DNA of 64,000 nucleotides from Microbacteriaceae bacterium VKM Ac-2855 (lineage in GTDB: Bacteria; Actinomycetota; Actinomycetes; Actinomycetales; Microbacteriaceae): contig JABMLG010000001.1 of NCBI GenBank assembly GCA_013204985.1, positions 1 to 64,000 of the forward strand. Reading direction: 5' to 3'. The notes beneath the pieces are model-generated. The model did not search any database. It was given only the letters and a program-made list of their open reading frames with translations, and was not told the DNA's origin. Below, piece after piece: positions 15,536 through 24,685 of the stretch (positions are counted from its first letter, which is position 1; every line of letters starts with the position of its first letter). Made by a program: the position numbers and the translations under genes.

Positions 15536-17409
15536 CGGAGTCGGTGTTGTCGCTGCGCGGGATCAATCGCCGCTACGAGAACGCTGCACACCCTGCCCTT
15601 GCGAACGTCGATCTCACCATTGCACAGGGCGAATTCGTCGCGCTCGTCGGCCCGTCAGGGGCGGGAAAGTCAACCCTGCTCAATATCCTCGGACTCCTCG
15701 ATACGGCCGACAGCGGCGAATACCTTCTCGGCGGCGTTCTCGTCGGATCACTGAGCGAGAGAGATCGAGACGAGCTCCGCGCGCGCACGTTCGGCTTCGT
15801 CTTCCAAGACGCCTTCGTGCAGCCCAACGAGACCGTCGGGCGTAACACTGCCCTTCCGCTTCGAATGCGCGGGGAAAGCATCGCCGCGCAGTCCAGGGCG
15901 GTCGCGAGCGCGCTGTCCGGATTCGGTCTGCTCGAACTCGTCGATCAAGCCGCCGGCACTCTCTCCGGCGGTGAACGTCAGCGTCTCGCGCTCGCCCGTG
16001 CGGTTTCGGCTCGACCGTCGATCGTTCTCGCCGATGAACCCACCGGAAGTCTGGACTCCGAGAATTCCGGCATCGTGATGGATGCCCTCGTCGAGCTGAA
16101 CCGATCGGGTGTGACCGTGATCGTTATCACTCACTCCGAGGAGGTCGCTGCCCGTGCTCACCGCCGGATCCGCGTCGACGACGGCCGGGTCCACGCGGAA
16201 CATGCTCCCGCGGCCGCTGCTTCGAGCAGCGCTCCGCAGAAGCGATCCCGGCTGCGGCGTCGTTGGCACATCCCTGATGCGCTCACCGCCCTGCTTGCGT
16301 CCCCCGTCCGCACGCTCGGGATTCTTGCCGCCTTCGTCATCGCGATCGCCGGTCTCGTCACCTCCGTCAATTCGAGCGCGACCGCGGCGACTCAGATCTC
16401 GCAGAGATTGAGCGAGGCCGCGCTCGACAGCATCACGGTTCTTATGCCGGATGCCGCGGCGGCTGACGAACTGGTATCGGCCGAGGCCCACGTCGGCGCC
16501 CTCACGGGTGTGGAGGCCGCCGGAATCAGGATCGGACTCACCGCGAGCGCAGCTCGCACGTCGCGTGTGTTCGGAGCGCACCTTCTGACCAGCGATGCTC
16601 CCGTGTTCGTCGTCGACGCCGGCTTTCTCGACGCCGAACGCGTCACGACGCGACCGGTCGTCACGCCAGTGGCGAGTGCCGGAACCCCGACTGCGATCCT
16701 CGGCACCTCCGCAGCCACCGAACTCGGCCTCGCGAGCAGCCGCATCGGTGACATCATCACCATCAGCGACCAGAACGTCATCGTCGCCGGATACGTTCAT
16801 GCGACTCCGCGTGACCCCGGTCTCGCCGAAGCTGTTCTCGTCTCTCTCGACGGATTCGAGCTTCCGCCCAATACGGATAACCGCATCGTCGTCCGCACGC
16901 GACCAGGCCAACCGGCCGCTGTGGCCGACTCGATCCCGCTCGCCGTCGATCCCGGGCATCCCGAAGCGACGAAGGTCCAGACTGTGGCCGACTTGCGTTC
17001 GCTCTCCCGCGGTGTCAACGACGATCTCGCACGAGGCGTCCTTCTCATCGCTGCCGTTCTCTTGGTTCTCGTCTGCTTCACGAGCGGCCTCTCCATGTTC
17101 CTCACGATCACCGCGCGAACCCGCGAGATCGCTCTCCGTCGCGCCGTTGGTGCGACCCGCGGAGATATTCGAGCGCTGTTCCTCATCGAAGGCACGGTGA
17201 TCGGTTGCGCGGGAGGAATCGCGGGGCTGGCGGTCGGCACACTGGCGACGACCATCGTCAGCGGGGCGCAGGGGTGGGCGCCCGTCTTCGATCCCGCGGG
17301 AGCGTGTGCCGGAGTGGTGGCCGGCATCCTGGCCGGAGCAGTCTCGGCCGTCGTTCCCGCGTTCCGCGCGGCGCGAATCGACCCGGCGCTCGCGCTTCGA
17401 GCAGCCTAG
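15532..17409 (+). CDS. MacB-like ABC transporter, fused ATPase and permease
   Basis: A 625-residue fused ABC protein. The N-terminal ATPase has Walker A GPSGAGKST (40-48), a Q-loop in FVFQD (89-93), signature LSGGERQ (144-150), Walker B IVLADEP (164-170) and the H-loop His201. A transmembrane helix at about 262-283 leads into an extracytoplasmic domain of about 240 residues. Three C-terminal helices with ITARTREIALRRAVGATRGDIRALF then form the FtsX/MacB permease core. MacB-type proteins act as mechanotransmitters for peptides, lipoproteins or antimicrobials rather than as classic pumps. The GTG start overlaps the adaptor stop. With the adaptor, lipoprotein and secreted protein it forms a four-gene unit; the exported substrate is not identifiable. 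Confidence 0.88.
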   Translation: MTESVLSLRGINRRYENAAHPALANVDLTIAQGEFVALVGPSGAGKSTLLNILGLLDTADSGEYLLGGVLVGSLSERDRDELRARTFGFVFQDAFVQPNETVGRNTALPLRMRGESIAAQSRAVASALSGFGLLELVDQAAGTLSGGERQRLALARAVSARPSIVLADEPTGSLDSENSGIVMDALVELNRSGVTVIVITHSEEVAARAHRRIRVDDGRVHAEHAPAAAASSSAPQKRSRLRRRWHIPDALTALLASPVRTLGILAAFVIAIAGLVTSVNSSATAATQISQRLSEAALDSITVLMPDAAAADELVSAEAHVGALTGVEAAGIRIGLTASAARTSRVFGAHLLTSDAPVFVVDAGFLDAERVTTRPVVTPVASAGTPTAILGTSAATELGLASSRIGDIITISDQNVIVAGYVHATPRDPGLAEAVLVSLDGFELPPNTDNRIVVRTRPGQPAAVADSIPLAVDPGHPEATKVQTVADLRSLSRGVNDDLARGVLLIAAVLLVLVCFTSGLSMFLTITARTREIALRRAVGATRGDIRALFLIEGTVIGCAGGIAGLAVGTLATTIVSGAQGWAPVFDPAGACAGVVAGILAGAVSAVVPAFRAARIDPALALRAA

Positions 17410-17547
17410 GTCGAGACGCGCACTCGCCGGCGACATCCCGTCGGGTCCTCCACAGGGTGCAGTGGCTGGTGACCTTTCCTGTTGGTGGCCTGTTCGGTGC
17501 TCGCCACTCTGCTGTATCCGTGAGCCTCGGTGGAGGAGGTCGATCGG

Positions 17548-17901
17548 ATGGATAAGGATGAGTTGGGGCGGCGCGGTGAGGCGTTCGCGGCGCGGCATTT
17601 GGAGGCGCAGGGGTACGAGATCCTCGACCGCAATTGGCGCGTCAGGGAGGGCGAGCTCGACATCGTCGCTCGTGATGGTGATGCGCTCGTCGTTGTCGAG
17701 GTGAAGACGCGTTCGTCGTCGCGTTACGGGTATCCGGTCGAGGCGATCGATCGCGAGAAAGCACGCCGTCTGCGGTTGCTGGCGACGCAGTGGCGGCGCA
17801 CGCATTCTGTGCGGACGAGTCGGATGCGGATCGACGCGATCGGCATCATCGCGGCGAAGGGTGAGCCGGTTCGTGTGAGTCATGTGCGGGCGGTGGCGTG
17901 A
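17548..17901 (+). CDS. yraN: YraN/UPF0102 family protein
   Basis: A 117-residue protein of the YraN/UPF0102 family, which has a restriction-endonuclease-like fold. The core motif is intact: GRRGEAFAARHLEAQGYEILDRNWR, then GELDIVARDGDALVVVEVKTRS with the E-D-E-x-K residues of this fold. The ATG at 17548 follows GGAGGAGG at 8 nt; a GTG at 17530 is an in-frame alternative. It overlaps comM. The role is unknown, but it is linked by context to DNA uptake and processing genes (comM, dprA). Third positions are mostly G, unlike the C-rich usage in most of the window. Confidence 0.93.
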   Translation: MDKDELGRRGEAFAARHLEAQGYEILDRNWRVREGELDIVARDGDALVVVEVKTRSSSRYGYPVEAIDREKARRLRLLATQWRRTHSVRTSRMRIDAIGIIAAKGEPVRVSHVRAVA

Positions 17902-19439
17902 TGGGTTTGGGGCGGACCCGGTCGGTGGGGCTGGTGGGTTTCAGTGGGGCGATGGTGGATGTGGAGGCGCATTCGGGGGATGGGAAGCCGAATTTCGCGA
18001 TCATCGGGTTGCCGGATGCGGCGTTGTCGCAGGCGCGCGAGCGGGTGCGGTCGGCGGCGAGCAATTCGGGCTGCGATATCGCGGAGTTCCGGATCACGAT
18101 CAATCTGTCGCCGGCGTCGATGCCGAAGCAGGGGTCGGTGTTCGATCTGGCGATCGCGTTGGCGACGGTGGCAGCGTTGGGTGAGGTTCCGGCGGAGTCG
18201 GTGGCGCGGGTGGTGCATCTGGGGGAGTTGGGGCTGGACGGCCGGTTGCGGCCGGTTCCGGGCATCCTTCCGGCCGTGATCGCGGCGGCACGGGCGGGGT
18301 GTCGGCGGGTGATGGTGCCGACGGCGAACGCGACGGAGGCCGCGCTGGTCGAGGGTGTCGAGGTGATTCCGGTGTCGTCGCTGGCGGCGGCGGCGGTGTG
18401 GCACGGCGCGGACTGGGAGGTGCCAGTGGTGGACCCGATCGCGGCGCCGGCGGTGGCGAAGGATGCGTCGAGGCGGCCGTTGGATCTGGCGGACGTGGTC
18501 GGTAACGAGGAGGCGACGGAGGCGATGATCGCGGCGGCTGCGGGAGGCCATCACGTGTTCCTGCTGGGTCCGCCGGGGGCGGGCAAGACGATGCTGGCGG
18601 ATCGGCTGCCGGGGATCCTGCCGGATCTGGATGATGAGGCGGCGTTGGAGGCGACGTGCATGCGCTCGCTGACGGGCCAGCCATTGGATGGTGAACTCGT
18701 GCGGCGGCCGCCGTTCGAGAGCCCGCACCACTCCGCCTCGGCCGCGGCGATCGTTGGAGGTGGTAGTGGCCGCATCCGCCCAGGCGCGGTAGCCCGCGCG
18801 ACACGCGGCGTCCTCTTCCTCGACGAAGCACCGGAGTTCTCGGTGATCGCACTCGACGCACTTCGGCAACCGCTCGAGTCGGGCACGATCCAGATCCATC
18901 GGGCGAATGCCGTCGCTGAGTTCCCCGCCCGGGTGCAACTGGTCCTGGCTGCGAATCCGTGCCCGTGCGGTCGTTTCGGCATCCCCGGCGAAAGCTGCAC
19001 GTGTGCACCGAACGTTCGCCGCCGCTACCTCGCCCGCCTGAGCGGACCACTTCTGGATCGAGTCGACATCCGGCTCACCGTCCGTCGTATCGGGGCAGCG
19101 CAGTTGGCCGCCCGACGAGAGACGTCGGGTGTATCGTCGGCCGAGGCCCGCCGTCGTGTCGAGGATGCGCGCGCGCGGTCCTCTGCACGACTCGCGGGGA
19201 CCCCCTGGCGGCTGAACGCCGAGGTCTCCGGGCCGTGGCTGCGTTCTGCGGAGCACCGGCTCGAAGCGACGAGCACCAGCGCACTCGACCGAGCGCTCGA
19301 ACGCGGGTCGATCACGATGCGCGGCTACGACCGAGTGCTGCGACTCGCCTGGACCTTGGCCGATCTCGACGGCGAGCCGCGACCGGACGCCGGGTGCGTC
19401 GGTCGTGCTCTGGTGCTGCGCGGGGGTGATCTGTCGTGA
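17901..19439 (+). CDS. comM: ComM-like Mg-chelatase-family AAA+ ATPase
   Basis: ComM is a hexameric helicase that promotes branch migration during natural transformation. The 512-residue product has the N-terminal Lon-like/ChlI domain (VDVEAHSGDGKPNFAIIGLPDAALSQARERV), Walker A GPPGAGKTM near residue 225, Walker B GVLFLDEAPEF near 310, and the zinc-like CPCGRFG...CTC cluster near 355. It may begin at GTG 17898 or ATG 17901. Codon usage changes sharply inside the gene. Up to about 18690 codons end mostly in G (TTG, GCG, GGG, GTG); after that they end mostly in C. That points to a mosaic origin. Confidence 0.94.
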   Translation: MGLGRTRSVGLVGFSGAMVDVEAHSGDGKPNFAIIGLPDAALSQARERVRSAASNSGCDIAEFRITINLSPASMPKQGSVFDLAIALATVAALGEVPAESVARVVHLGELGLDGRLRPVPGILPAVIAAARAGCRRVMVPTANATEAALVEGVEVIPVSSLAAAAVWHGADWEVPVVDPIAAPAVAKDASRRPLDLADVVGNEEATEAMIAAAAGGHHVFLLGPPGAGKTMLADRLPGILPDLDDEAALEATCMRSLTGQPLDGELVRRPPFESPHHSASAAAIVGGGSGRIRPGAVARATRGVLFLDEAPEFSVIALDALRQPLESGTIQIHRANAVAEFPARVQLVLAANPCPCGRFGIPGESCTCAPNVRRRYLARLSGPLLDRVDIRLTVRRIGAAQLAARRETSGVSSAEARRRVEDARARSSARLAGTPWRLNAEVSGPWLRSAEHRLEATSTSALDRALERGSITMRGYDRVLRLAWTLADLDGEPRPDAGCVGRALVLRGGDLS

Positions 19440-20626
19440 GCGTGTTCGATCGCGACGAGCTCCGCCTCGCCGCGCAGTTGCTCGCGTCCTCTGATGAAAA
19501 GGGTGCTGCGGAGGCGGCGGCACGGGCCGCCTGGACATCGCTCGCGGAACCGGGTGACGGTGTCGCGCACGCCGTCGTCGACGTTCTCGGCGCCGGGCCC
19601 GCGTTCGCAGCGGTCGTCGAAGGGCGCCCCGCGACCGAGATCGCCGGCGACGTGGCACCCGATGCCGTCCGCGCGATCGCCGAGGGGCTGGAGCGGTGGC
19701 GACCCCGGGCCGACCGCGCGCTCCTGCGCCGACGGCTCGAGGTCGCGCACGGTCTGCAGGCGACGTTATTGGTGCCGGGCGACGCGGACTGGCCCGATGC
19801 CGTCGACGACCTCGGCCAGCACGCCCCTCTCGCGCTCTGGCTCCGCGGCGATCGACGATCGCTGCGGGCGTCGCGGTCCACAGCGATCGTCGGGGCACGA
19901 GCCTCCACCGGATACGGCGAGCACGTCGCGGCCGAACTCGCGGCGGGTCTGGGGGAACGCGGGGTCCGCATCGTGTCGGGTGCTGCGTTCGGAATCGATG
20001 CGGTCGCGCACCGCTCCGCCCTCGCCGTCGGCGGCGCGACGGTCGCCTTCCTCGCCGGCGGACCCGATCGGCTGTATCCGAGCGCGCACACCTCGATGCT
20101 GGAACGCATGATGGCGACTCCCGGCTGCGCGGTCGCTACCGAGCTCCCGCCCGGAAGCAGTCCCACCCGTTGGCGCTTCCTGCAACGCAATCGGATCATC
20201 GCCGCAGTGGCCACCGCAACGGTGGTGGTGGAGGCGGGCGCTCGCTCGGGATCCCTCAACACCGCCGGCCATGCGGCAGCGATAGGCCGCCCGCTCGGCG
20301 CCGTGCCGGGCCCGGTCACGAGCGCGTCGTCGGCCGGATGCCATCGTCTGCTGCGAGAGTTCGATGCCACCTGCATCACGGGAGTCGACGAGGCGCTCGA
20401 GCTGATCGGCGGCATGCAGGTGCAACCGGCGCTGCCTGACCCCGGTCGCGACCCGCTCGCGACGCGCGTCCAGGATGCGCTGAGTGTGCGCACACCGCGC
20501 GACACCGGCGAACTCGCCCGAGCGACGGGTCTCGGCCCGCGGGACGTTCTCGCCGCACTGGGCATGTTGCTGGCAGAGGGACGCGCAGAGCGGACCGAGG
20601 ATGGGAGATGGCTCATCTCCCGCTGA
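19436..20626 (+). CDS. dprA: DNA-processing protein DprA
   Basis: DprA loads RecA on incoming single-stranded DNA. The 396-residue product has the Rossmann-like core: AIVGARASTGYG, VSGAAFGIDAVAHRSAL, AFLAGGPDRLYP, ELPPGSSPTRWRFLQRNRIIAA and VVVEAGARSGSLNTAGHA. A C-terminal winged helix (DTGELARATGLGPRDVLAALGMLLAEGRAERTEDGRWLI) is present. The first 120 residues form a helical region that is weakly conserved in the family. GTG start overlapping the comM stop, so yraN, comM and dprA form one operon. Confidence 0.96.
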   Translation: MSVFDRDELRLAAQLLASSDEKGAAEAAARAAWTSLAEPGDGVAHAVVDVLGAGPAFAAVVEGRPATEIAGDVAPDAVRAIAEGLERWRPRADRALLRRRLEVAHGLQATLLVPGDADWPDAVDDLGQHAPLALWLRGDRRSLRASRSTAIVGARASTGYGEHVAAELAAGLGERGVRIVSGAAFGIDAVAHRSALAVGGATVAFLAGGPDRLYPSAHTSMLERMMATPGCAVATELPPGSSPTRWRFLQRNRIIAAVATATVVVEAGARSGSLNTAGHAAAIGRPLGAVPGPVTSASSAGCHRLLREFDATCITGVDEALELIGGMQVQPALPDPGRDPLATRVQDALSVRTPRDTGELARATGLGPRDVLAALGMLLAEGRAERTEDGRWLISR

Positions 20627-20742
20627 CCCCGACGAACCCGCGACATGCCTTTGGTACCTACGACCCGCCGGAGTCGGAGTGCCCCGGAGGCATCTCGCGG
20701 GGCCCCCAGGCGTGGTCGCCACCGGGTGTCGGTGCCGTGGCC

Positions 20743-20748
20743 TAGCGT
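20743..20748 (+). promoter_or_regulatory. -10 of leaderless phosphoesterase gene
   Basis: TAGCGT lies exactly 6 nt before the ATG at 20755 and no ribosome binding site is present. Confidence 0.55.
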
Positions 20749-20754
20749 GAAGGC

Positions 20755-21669
20755 ATGACCGGAACCGCCCGCACCCAGCTCGGCCAATTCGCGCCATCGA
20801 CCCACACCATCGCGCACCTGAGCGACACGCACTTCCTCGCCGGGGGAGCGCCGCTGTACGGTGCCGTCGACACCGAGACCATGCTCGCCCGAGCGCTGAC
20901 GAGGCTTGCCGAACGAGGTGAGGCCCTCGACGCGATCGTGATCACCGGAGACGTCGCCGATCGTGGCGAAGCGGATGCGTACCGCCGGGTTCGCGCGGCA
21001 CTCGAACCGGTCACAACACAGTTCGGTTGCCGGCTCATCTGGGTGATGGGCAACCATGACGAGCGTCGGGCCTTCCGGCGTGAACTGCTCGACTCCGAGG
21101 GAGGAGACGAGCCGATCCTCCAGGTCGTCGACGCGAACGGGCTGCGCATCATCGCGCTCGACAGTGCGGTCCCCGGTTTCCACCACGGCGCACTCGAACC
21201 CGCCCATCTCGCCGAACTGCGCAGCATCCTGGCCGAGCCGTCTCCGCACGGCACGGTGCTCGCACTGCACCACCCGCCGGTGCCCACGCCGCTCGGTGCC
21301 ATGACCGTGCTCGAGCTGCGCGGACTCGCCGACTTCGCGGAGAGCATCCGAGGTACGGATGTGCGCGCCATCCTGGCCGGGCACCTGCACTACCCGACGG
21401 CCGCGACGTTCGCCGGGGCGCCCGTCTTCGTCGCGGGTGCGAGTTGCTACACGATGGACCTCGGCGCTCCCGAACGAGAGCTGCGCGGGATCGCCGCAGC
21501 GCAGAGCTTCTCGCTCGTGCACGTCCATCCTGAGACCGTCGTCTCCTCGCTCGTTCCGATCGACACCGGCCGAATCGTCACGCACTTCGACGCCACCCTG
21601 CTGGATCGGCTCGAGAGCACGGACGATCAGGGCCGCATCGATCTGTTCTCGCGGATGCCGGATGCCTGA
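20755..21669 (+). CDS. CpdA-like calcineurin-type metallophosphoesterase
   Basis: A 304-residue dimetal phosphoesterase. All five family blocks are visible: HLSDTHF (D-x-H), TGDVADRGE (G-D-x-x-D), MGNHDERR (G-N-H-D/E), ALHHPP and AGHLHYPTA (G-H-x-H). This order and length match class III cyclic nucleotide phosphodiesterases such as CpdA and mycobacterial Rv0805. cAMP hydrolysis is a reasonable prediction, but such enzymes are promiscuous. The gene ends 8 bp inside the next gene, so it is co-transcribed with the Xer-type recombinase. Confidence 0.9.
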   Translation: MTGTARTQLGQFAPSTHTIAHLSDTHFLAGGAPLYGAVDTETMLARALTRLAERGEALDAIVITGDVADRGEADAYRRVRAALEPVTTQFGCRLIWVMGNHDERRAFRRELLDSEGGDEPILQVVDANGLRIIALDSAVPGFHHGALEPAHLAELRSILAEPSPHGTVLALHHPPVPTPLGAMTVLELRGLADFAESIRGTDVRAILAGHLHYPTAATFAGAPVFVAGASCYTMDLGAPERELRGIAAAQSFSLVHVHPETVVSSLVPIDTGRIVTHFDATLLDRLESTDDQGRIDLFSRMPDA

Positions 21670-22570
21670 ACTCCGACGCGCGATCGACGACTTCCTGCAC
21701 CATCTCCGCGCCGAGCGCGGCCTGGCGGAGACGACGGAGCGCGCCTACCGGAGCGACCTCGGCCGACTCGCCGAGTTCGCGGCGCGACATGCCGCAACGA
21801 CCACGGATGCGCTCAGCCTGGAGCTCCTCCGCGACTGGCTCTGGACAGAGACCGAGTCCGGCGCCGCGCGCTCGACGATCGCCCGACGATCGGCGGCGGC
21901 GCGATCCTTCGGCGCCTGGGCCGCTCGCACCGAACGGATGCCCGTGGACGTCGCAGCGCGCCTACGAACGCCGAAACCCGCCCGAACACTCCCGCGCGTT
22001 CTCACCCGGTCGCAGATGGACGAGCTGCTCGCCGGCCTCCAGCTGCGGCGGGTCGACGGTGACCCCGTTGCGGTGCGAGACCTCGCGATCGTGGAGCTGC
22101 TCTACGCCTCAGCCCTGCGCGTCTCGGAACTCGTCGGGCTCGACCTCGGCGACGCCGACCTCGACCGTCTCACCGTGCGCGTCACCGGTAAGGGGTCGAA
22201 GGAGCGCGTCGTGCCCTTCGGAGTGCCGGCAGCGAACGCGCTGGTCGACTACCTTCGCGCAGCTCGTCCCGCCCTCGCGGGCGAGCGCGAGATCCGAGCG
22301 CTCTTCCTCGGGCGTCGCGGGGGCCGCCTCGATCCGCGCACCGTCTATCAGCTCGTGGCGACGATGCTCGGCGGCGGTGAGGGCAGCGGCCCCTCCGGCC
22401 CGCACACGTTCCGGCACACCGCGGCGACGCACCTGCTGGACGGCGGCGCGGATCTGCGCGCCGTGCAGGAGATGCTCGGTCACGCCAGCCTCGGGACGAC
22501 CCAGATCTACACGCACGTATCGACGGAACGCATCCTCGATGCCTACCGGCTGGCGCATCCGCGCGCCTGA
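21662..22570 (+). CDS. xerC: tyrosine recombinase XerC
   Basis: Xer recombinases resolve chromosome dimers at dif. The 302-residue product has an N-terminal SAM-like core-binding domain and a C-terminal catalytic domain. Catalytic residues are seen as Arg in [10 protein letters not shown], Lys in [12 protein letters not shown], His and Arg in [10 protein letters not shown], His in LGHASLG and the nucleophile Tyr in QIYTHV. Location after dprA and before the M23 gene and rpsB matches the chromosomal xerC locus of actinobacteria. No phage or integrative-element genes are nearby, so a housekeeping role fits. Confidence 0.93.
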   Translation: MPELRRAIDDFLHHLRAERGLAETTERAYRSDLGRLAEFAARHAATTTDALSLELLRDWLWTETESGAARSTIARRSAAARSFGAWAARTERMPVDVAARLRTPKPARTLPRVLTRSQMDELLAGLQLRRVDGDPVAVRDLAIVELLYASALRVSELVGLDLGDADLDRLTVRVTGKGSKERVVPFGVPAANALVDYLRAARPALAGEREIRALFLGRRGGRLDPRTVYQLVATMLGGGEGSGPSGPHTFRHTAATHLLDGGADLRAVQEMLGHASLGTTQIYTHVSTERILDAYRLAHPRA

Positions 22571-22584
22571 TCGTCAGCCCGACC

Positions 22585-23037
22585 TCAGTTCATCGGAAGC
22601 AGCACGGCACGCTCCAGACCACCGAGGAACCGCAGCGGCGAGACGTAGTCGCCGTCGACCCGCACTCCGAGGTGCACGCAGCGCTCCGAACAGTGCCCGC
22701 CTGCTCCGACGGTGCCGACCATCTGCCCCGCCACGACCCGGTCGCCCTCCGCGACGGCCGGGGTGACGGGTTCGAGGCTCGCGAGAACACCGTCATCGGT
22801 GCGGACGGTGACGATGGCGCGATCCACGACGGTACCGGCGAAATGCACGGTCCCGGACGCGGGGGATGCGACGGGAGATCCGTTCGCTGCGTCGATGTCG
22901 ATCCCGCGGTGTCCGGACGCGTAGCGATGTTCGGGCGCCGACCAGGCCCCGATGATCGCGGTGGGACCGCCGACGGGCCAGGTCCACAACGGCGTGATCA
23001 GGGCGAGAGCAGCGATGAGGGTGAGCAAACGGTTCAT
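22585..23037 (-). CDS. M23-family (LytM) peptidase-like secreted protein
   Basis: A 150-residue exported protein. The N-terminal hydrophobic stretch MNRLLTLIAALALITPLW is a signal peptide or anchor. The LytM fold shows GHRGIDIDAANGSPVASPASGTVHFAG with the first zinc ligands His and Asp, and GHCSERCVHLGVRVDG with the final ligand His. The usual first His of the H-x-H pair is Cys here, in a Cys-x-x-x-Cys setting, a variant I recall from actinobacterial paralogues near rpsB. Metal binding could persist, while peptidase activity is uncertain. Start at ATG 23037; the longer frame upstream lacks support. Confidence 0.82.
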   Translation of the reverse strand: MNRLLTLIAALALITPLWTWPVGGPTAIIGAWSAPEHRYASGHRGIDIDAANGSPVASPASGTVHFAGTVVDRAIVTVRTDDGVLASLEPVTPAVAEGDRVVAGQMVGTVGAGGHCSERCVHLGVRVDGDYVSPLRFLGGLERAVLLPMN

Positions 23038-23157
23038 CTGTTCAGCAAAGCGCGCTTGGTGCTCGGATCGTCGTGGAGCACGCGGGGAATCGACGGACAC
23101 CGATAGCACGGGGCCTGGGGAGGAGGCGATCCGGTTCTGGGAGCCCTGTCACGCGAC

Positions 23158-23163
23158 TAGCGT
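23158..23163 (+). promoter_or_regulatory. possible -10 for the sugar transporter gene
   Basis: TAGCGT lies about 45 nt before the transporter ATG. The leader between contains CGACTGCGGAGTCG, a short palindrome, and GGGGAG as the ribosome binding site. Confidence 0.35.
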
Positions 23164-23207
23164 CGACTGCGGAGTCGCGACGAGTGTCGCGACGGTGGGG
23201 AGCACTG

Positions 23208-24644
23208 ATGTCCACAACGACGACCACGCCGGCAGCGCTGAAGCGCAAGGTGATCGCTCTAGCGATCTCCGCCGCCGTCGGAGGATTCCTGTTCGGCTTC
23301 GATTCATCCGTGATCAACGGAGCCGTCGAGGCTGTTCAGGAGCGCTTCGATCTCTCGGCCACACTGATCGGTTTCGCGGTCGCCTCCGCCCTCCTCGGCT
23401 GCGCACTCGGCGCGTATCTCGCCGGCAAGCTCGCGGATCGCTGGGGTCGCATCCGCGTGATGCTGCTCGGTGCCGGCCTGTTCTTCGTGTCTTCCATCGG
23501 CGCCGGGCTCGCCTTCGCCGTGTGGGATCTCGTACTCTGGCGCCTGCTCGGCGGCCTCGGCATCGGCATCGCCTCGGTGATCGCTCCGACCTACATCTCC
23601 GAGATCGCGCCGAAGGCGATCCGGGGTTCGCTCGCGTCCCTGCAACAGCTCGCCATCACGCTGGGAATCTTCGCGGCATTGCTGTCGGACAACCTCATCC
23701 AGTCGGGTGCGGGTGGCGCCTCCGAACCGTTCTGGTTCGGGATGGAGGCCTGGCGGTGGATGTTCATCGCCTGCGCGGTGCCGGCGATCGTCTACGGCGT
23801 CCTTGCATGGCGACTTCCGGAGTCGCCCCGTTACCTCGCCTCGCGGGGTCGGCACGAGGAGGCGAAGAAGGTGCTGAGTACGGTCACCCCGGCCGACGAG
23901 GTCGATGCTGCCATCAGCGACATCCAGCGCGGAATCGACGAGGATGCAAAGAACGAGAAGAAGGGCAGCCTCCGCGGTCCGGCGCTCGGCCTCCTCCCCG
24001 TGGTCTGGGTCGGCATCATCCTGTCGGTGCTGCAGCAGTTCGTGGGCATCAACGTGATCTTCTACTACTCGACCACTCTCTGGAGCGCTGTCGGCTTCGA
24101 GGAGTCCGACTCGTTCACCATCTCGGTCGTCACCGCCATCGTGAATGTGGCGGTCACGTTCGTGGCGATCTGGCTGGTCGACAAGGTCGGGCGGAAGCCA
24201 CTGTTGCTGGTCGGATCGGCGGGCATGACCCTCTCGCTCGCCGCCATGGCCATCGCCTTCAGCCAGGCCTCCGTCGACGGCGACACCGTCTCGCTCGGCG
24301 GAGTATGGGGTCCGATCGCACTCGTCGGCGCGAACGCCTTCGTCATCTTCTTCGGTGCGACATGGGGCCCGCTGGTCTGGGTACTCCTGGGGGAGATCTT
24401 CCCCAACCGCATCCGCGCTGCCGCCCTCGGCGTCGCCGCTTCGGCGCAGTGGATCGCGAACTTCGTGGTCACGATCACCTTCCCCGTTCTCTCGCAAGAC
24501 GTCTCACTGACTCTTACCTACGGTCTCTACGCGGCGTTCGCAGCCATCTCGTTCTTCTTCGTCATGCTGAAGGTGCCCGAGACGAAGGGTCGCTCGCTCG
24601 AGGAGATGGATGGTTTGGAGATGAAGCGCGCACCGAGGCGCTGA
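23208..24644 (+). CDS. sugar porter family MFS transporter
   Basis: A 478-residue, 12-helix proton symporter or facilitator of the sugar porter family (XylE/GalP/GLUT type). Signature segments are GGFLFGFDSSVINGA (helix 1), LADRWGRIRVMLLGA (loop 2-3), PTYISEIAPKAIRGSLASLQQLAITLGI (helices 4-5), PESPRYLASRGR (loop 6), QQFVGINVIFYYSTTLW (helix 7), VDKVGRKPLLLVG and the C-terminal PETKGRSLEEMD. The sugar (xylose, galactose, glucose or inositol) cannot be told. Start ATG 23208 follows GGGGAG; the 45-residue upstream extension is not part of the family. It interrupts the usual M23-rpsB adjacency. Confidence 0.93.
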   Translation: MSTTTTTPAALKRKVIALAISAAVGGFLFGFDSSVINGAVEAVQERFDLSATLIGFAVASALLGCALGAYLAGKLADRWGRIRVMLLGAGLFFVSSIGAGLAFAVWDLVLWRLLGGLGIGIASVIAPTYISEIAPKAIRGSLASLQQLAITLGIFAALLSDNLIQSGAGGASEPFWFGMEAWRWMFIACAVPAIVYGVLAWRLPESPRYLASRGRHEEAKKVLSTVTPADEVDAAISDIQRGIDEDAKNEKKGSLRGPALGLLPVVWVGIILSVLQQFVGINVIFYYSTTLWSAVGFEESDSFTISVVTAIVNVAVTFVAIWLVDKVGRKPLLLVGSAGMTLSLAAMAIAFSQASVDGDTVSLGGVWGPIALVGANAFVIFFGATWGPLVWVLLGEIFPNRIRAAALGVAASAQWIANFVVTITFPVLSQDVSLTLTYGLYAAFAAISFFFVMLKVPETKGRSLEEMDGLEMKRAPRR

Positions 24645-24685
24645 GTTCGGGTTGGCGTACCGCCCCGGACCCGCCGGGTGCGTGC

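Noticed and set aside
12948-17409. Lactococcin 972-type bacteriocin locus
   Set aside because: The secreted protein has cysteines and an I36-like repeat pattern, unlike the Cys-free lactococcin 972 family, and no matching seven-helix immunity protein is present. Only the general layout is similar.
21662-22570. Integrase of a mobile element
   Set aside because: Position after dprA, length and motifs fit the chromosomal Xer recombinase. No attachment repeats or phage genes were seen.
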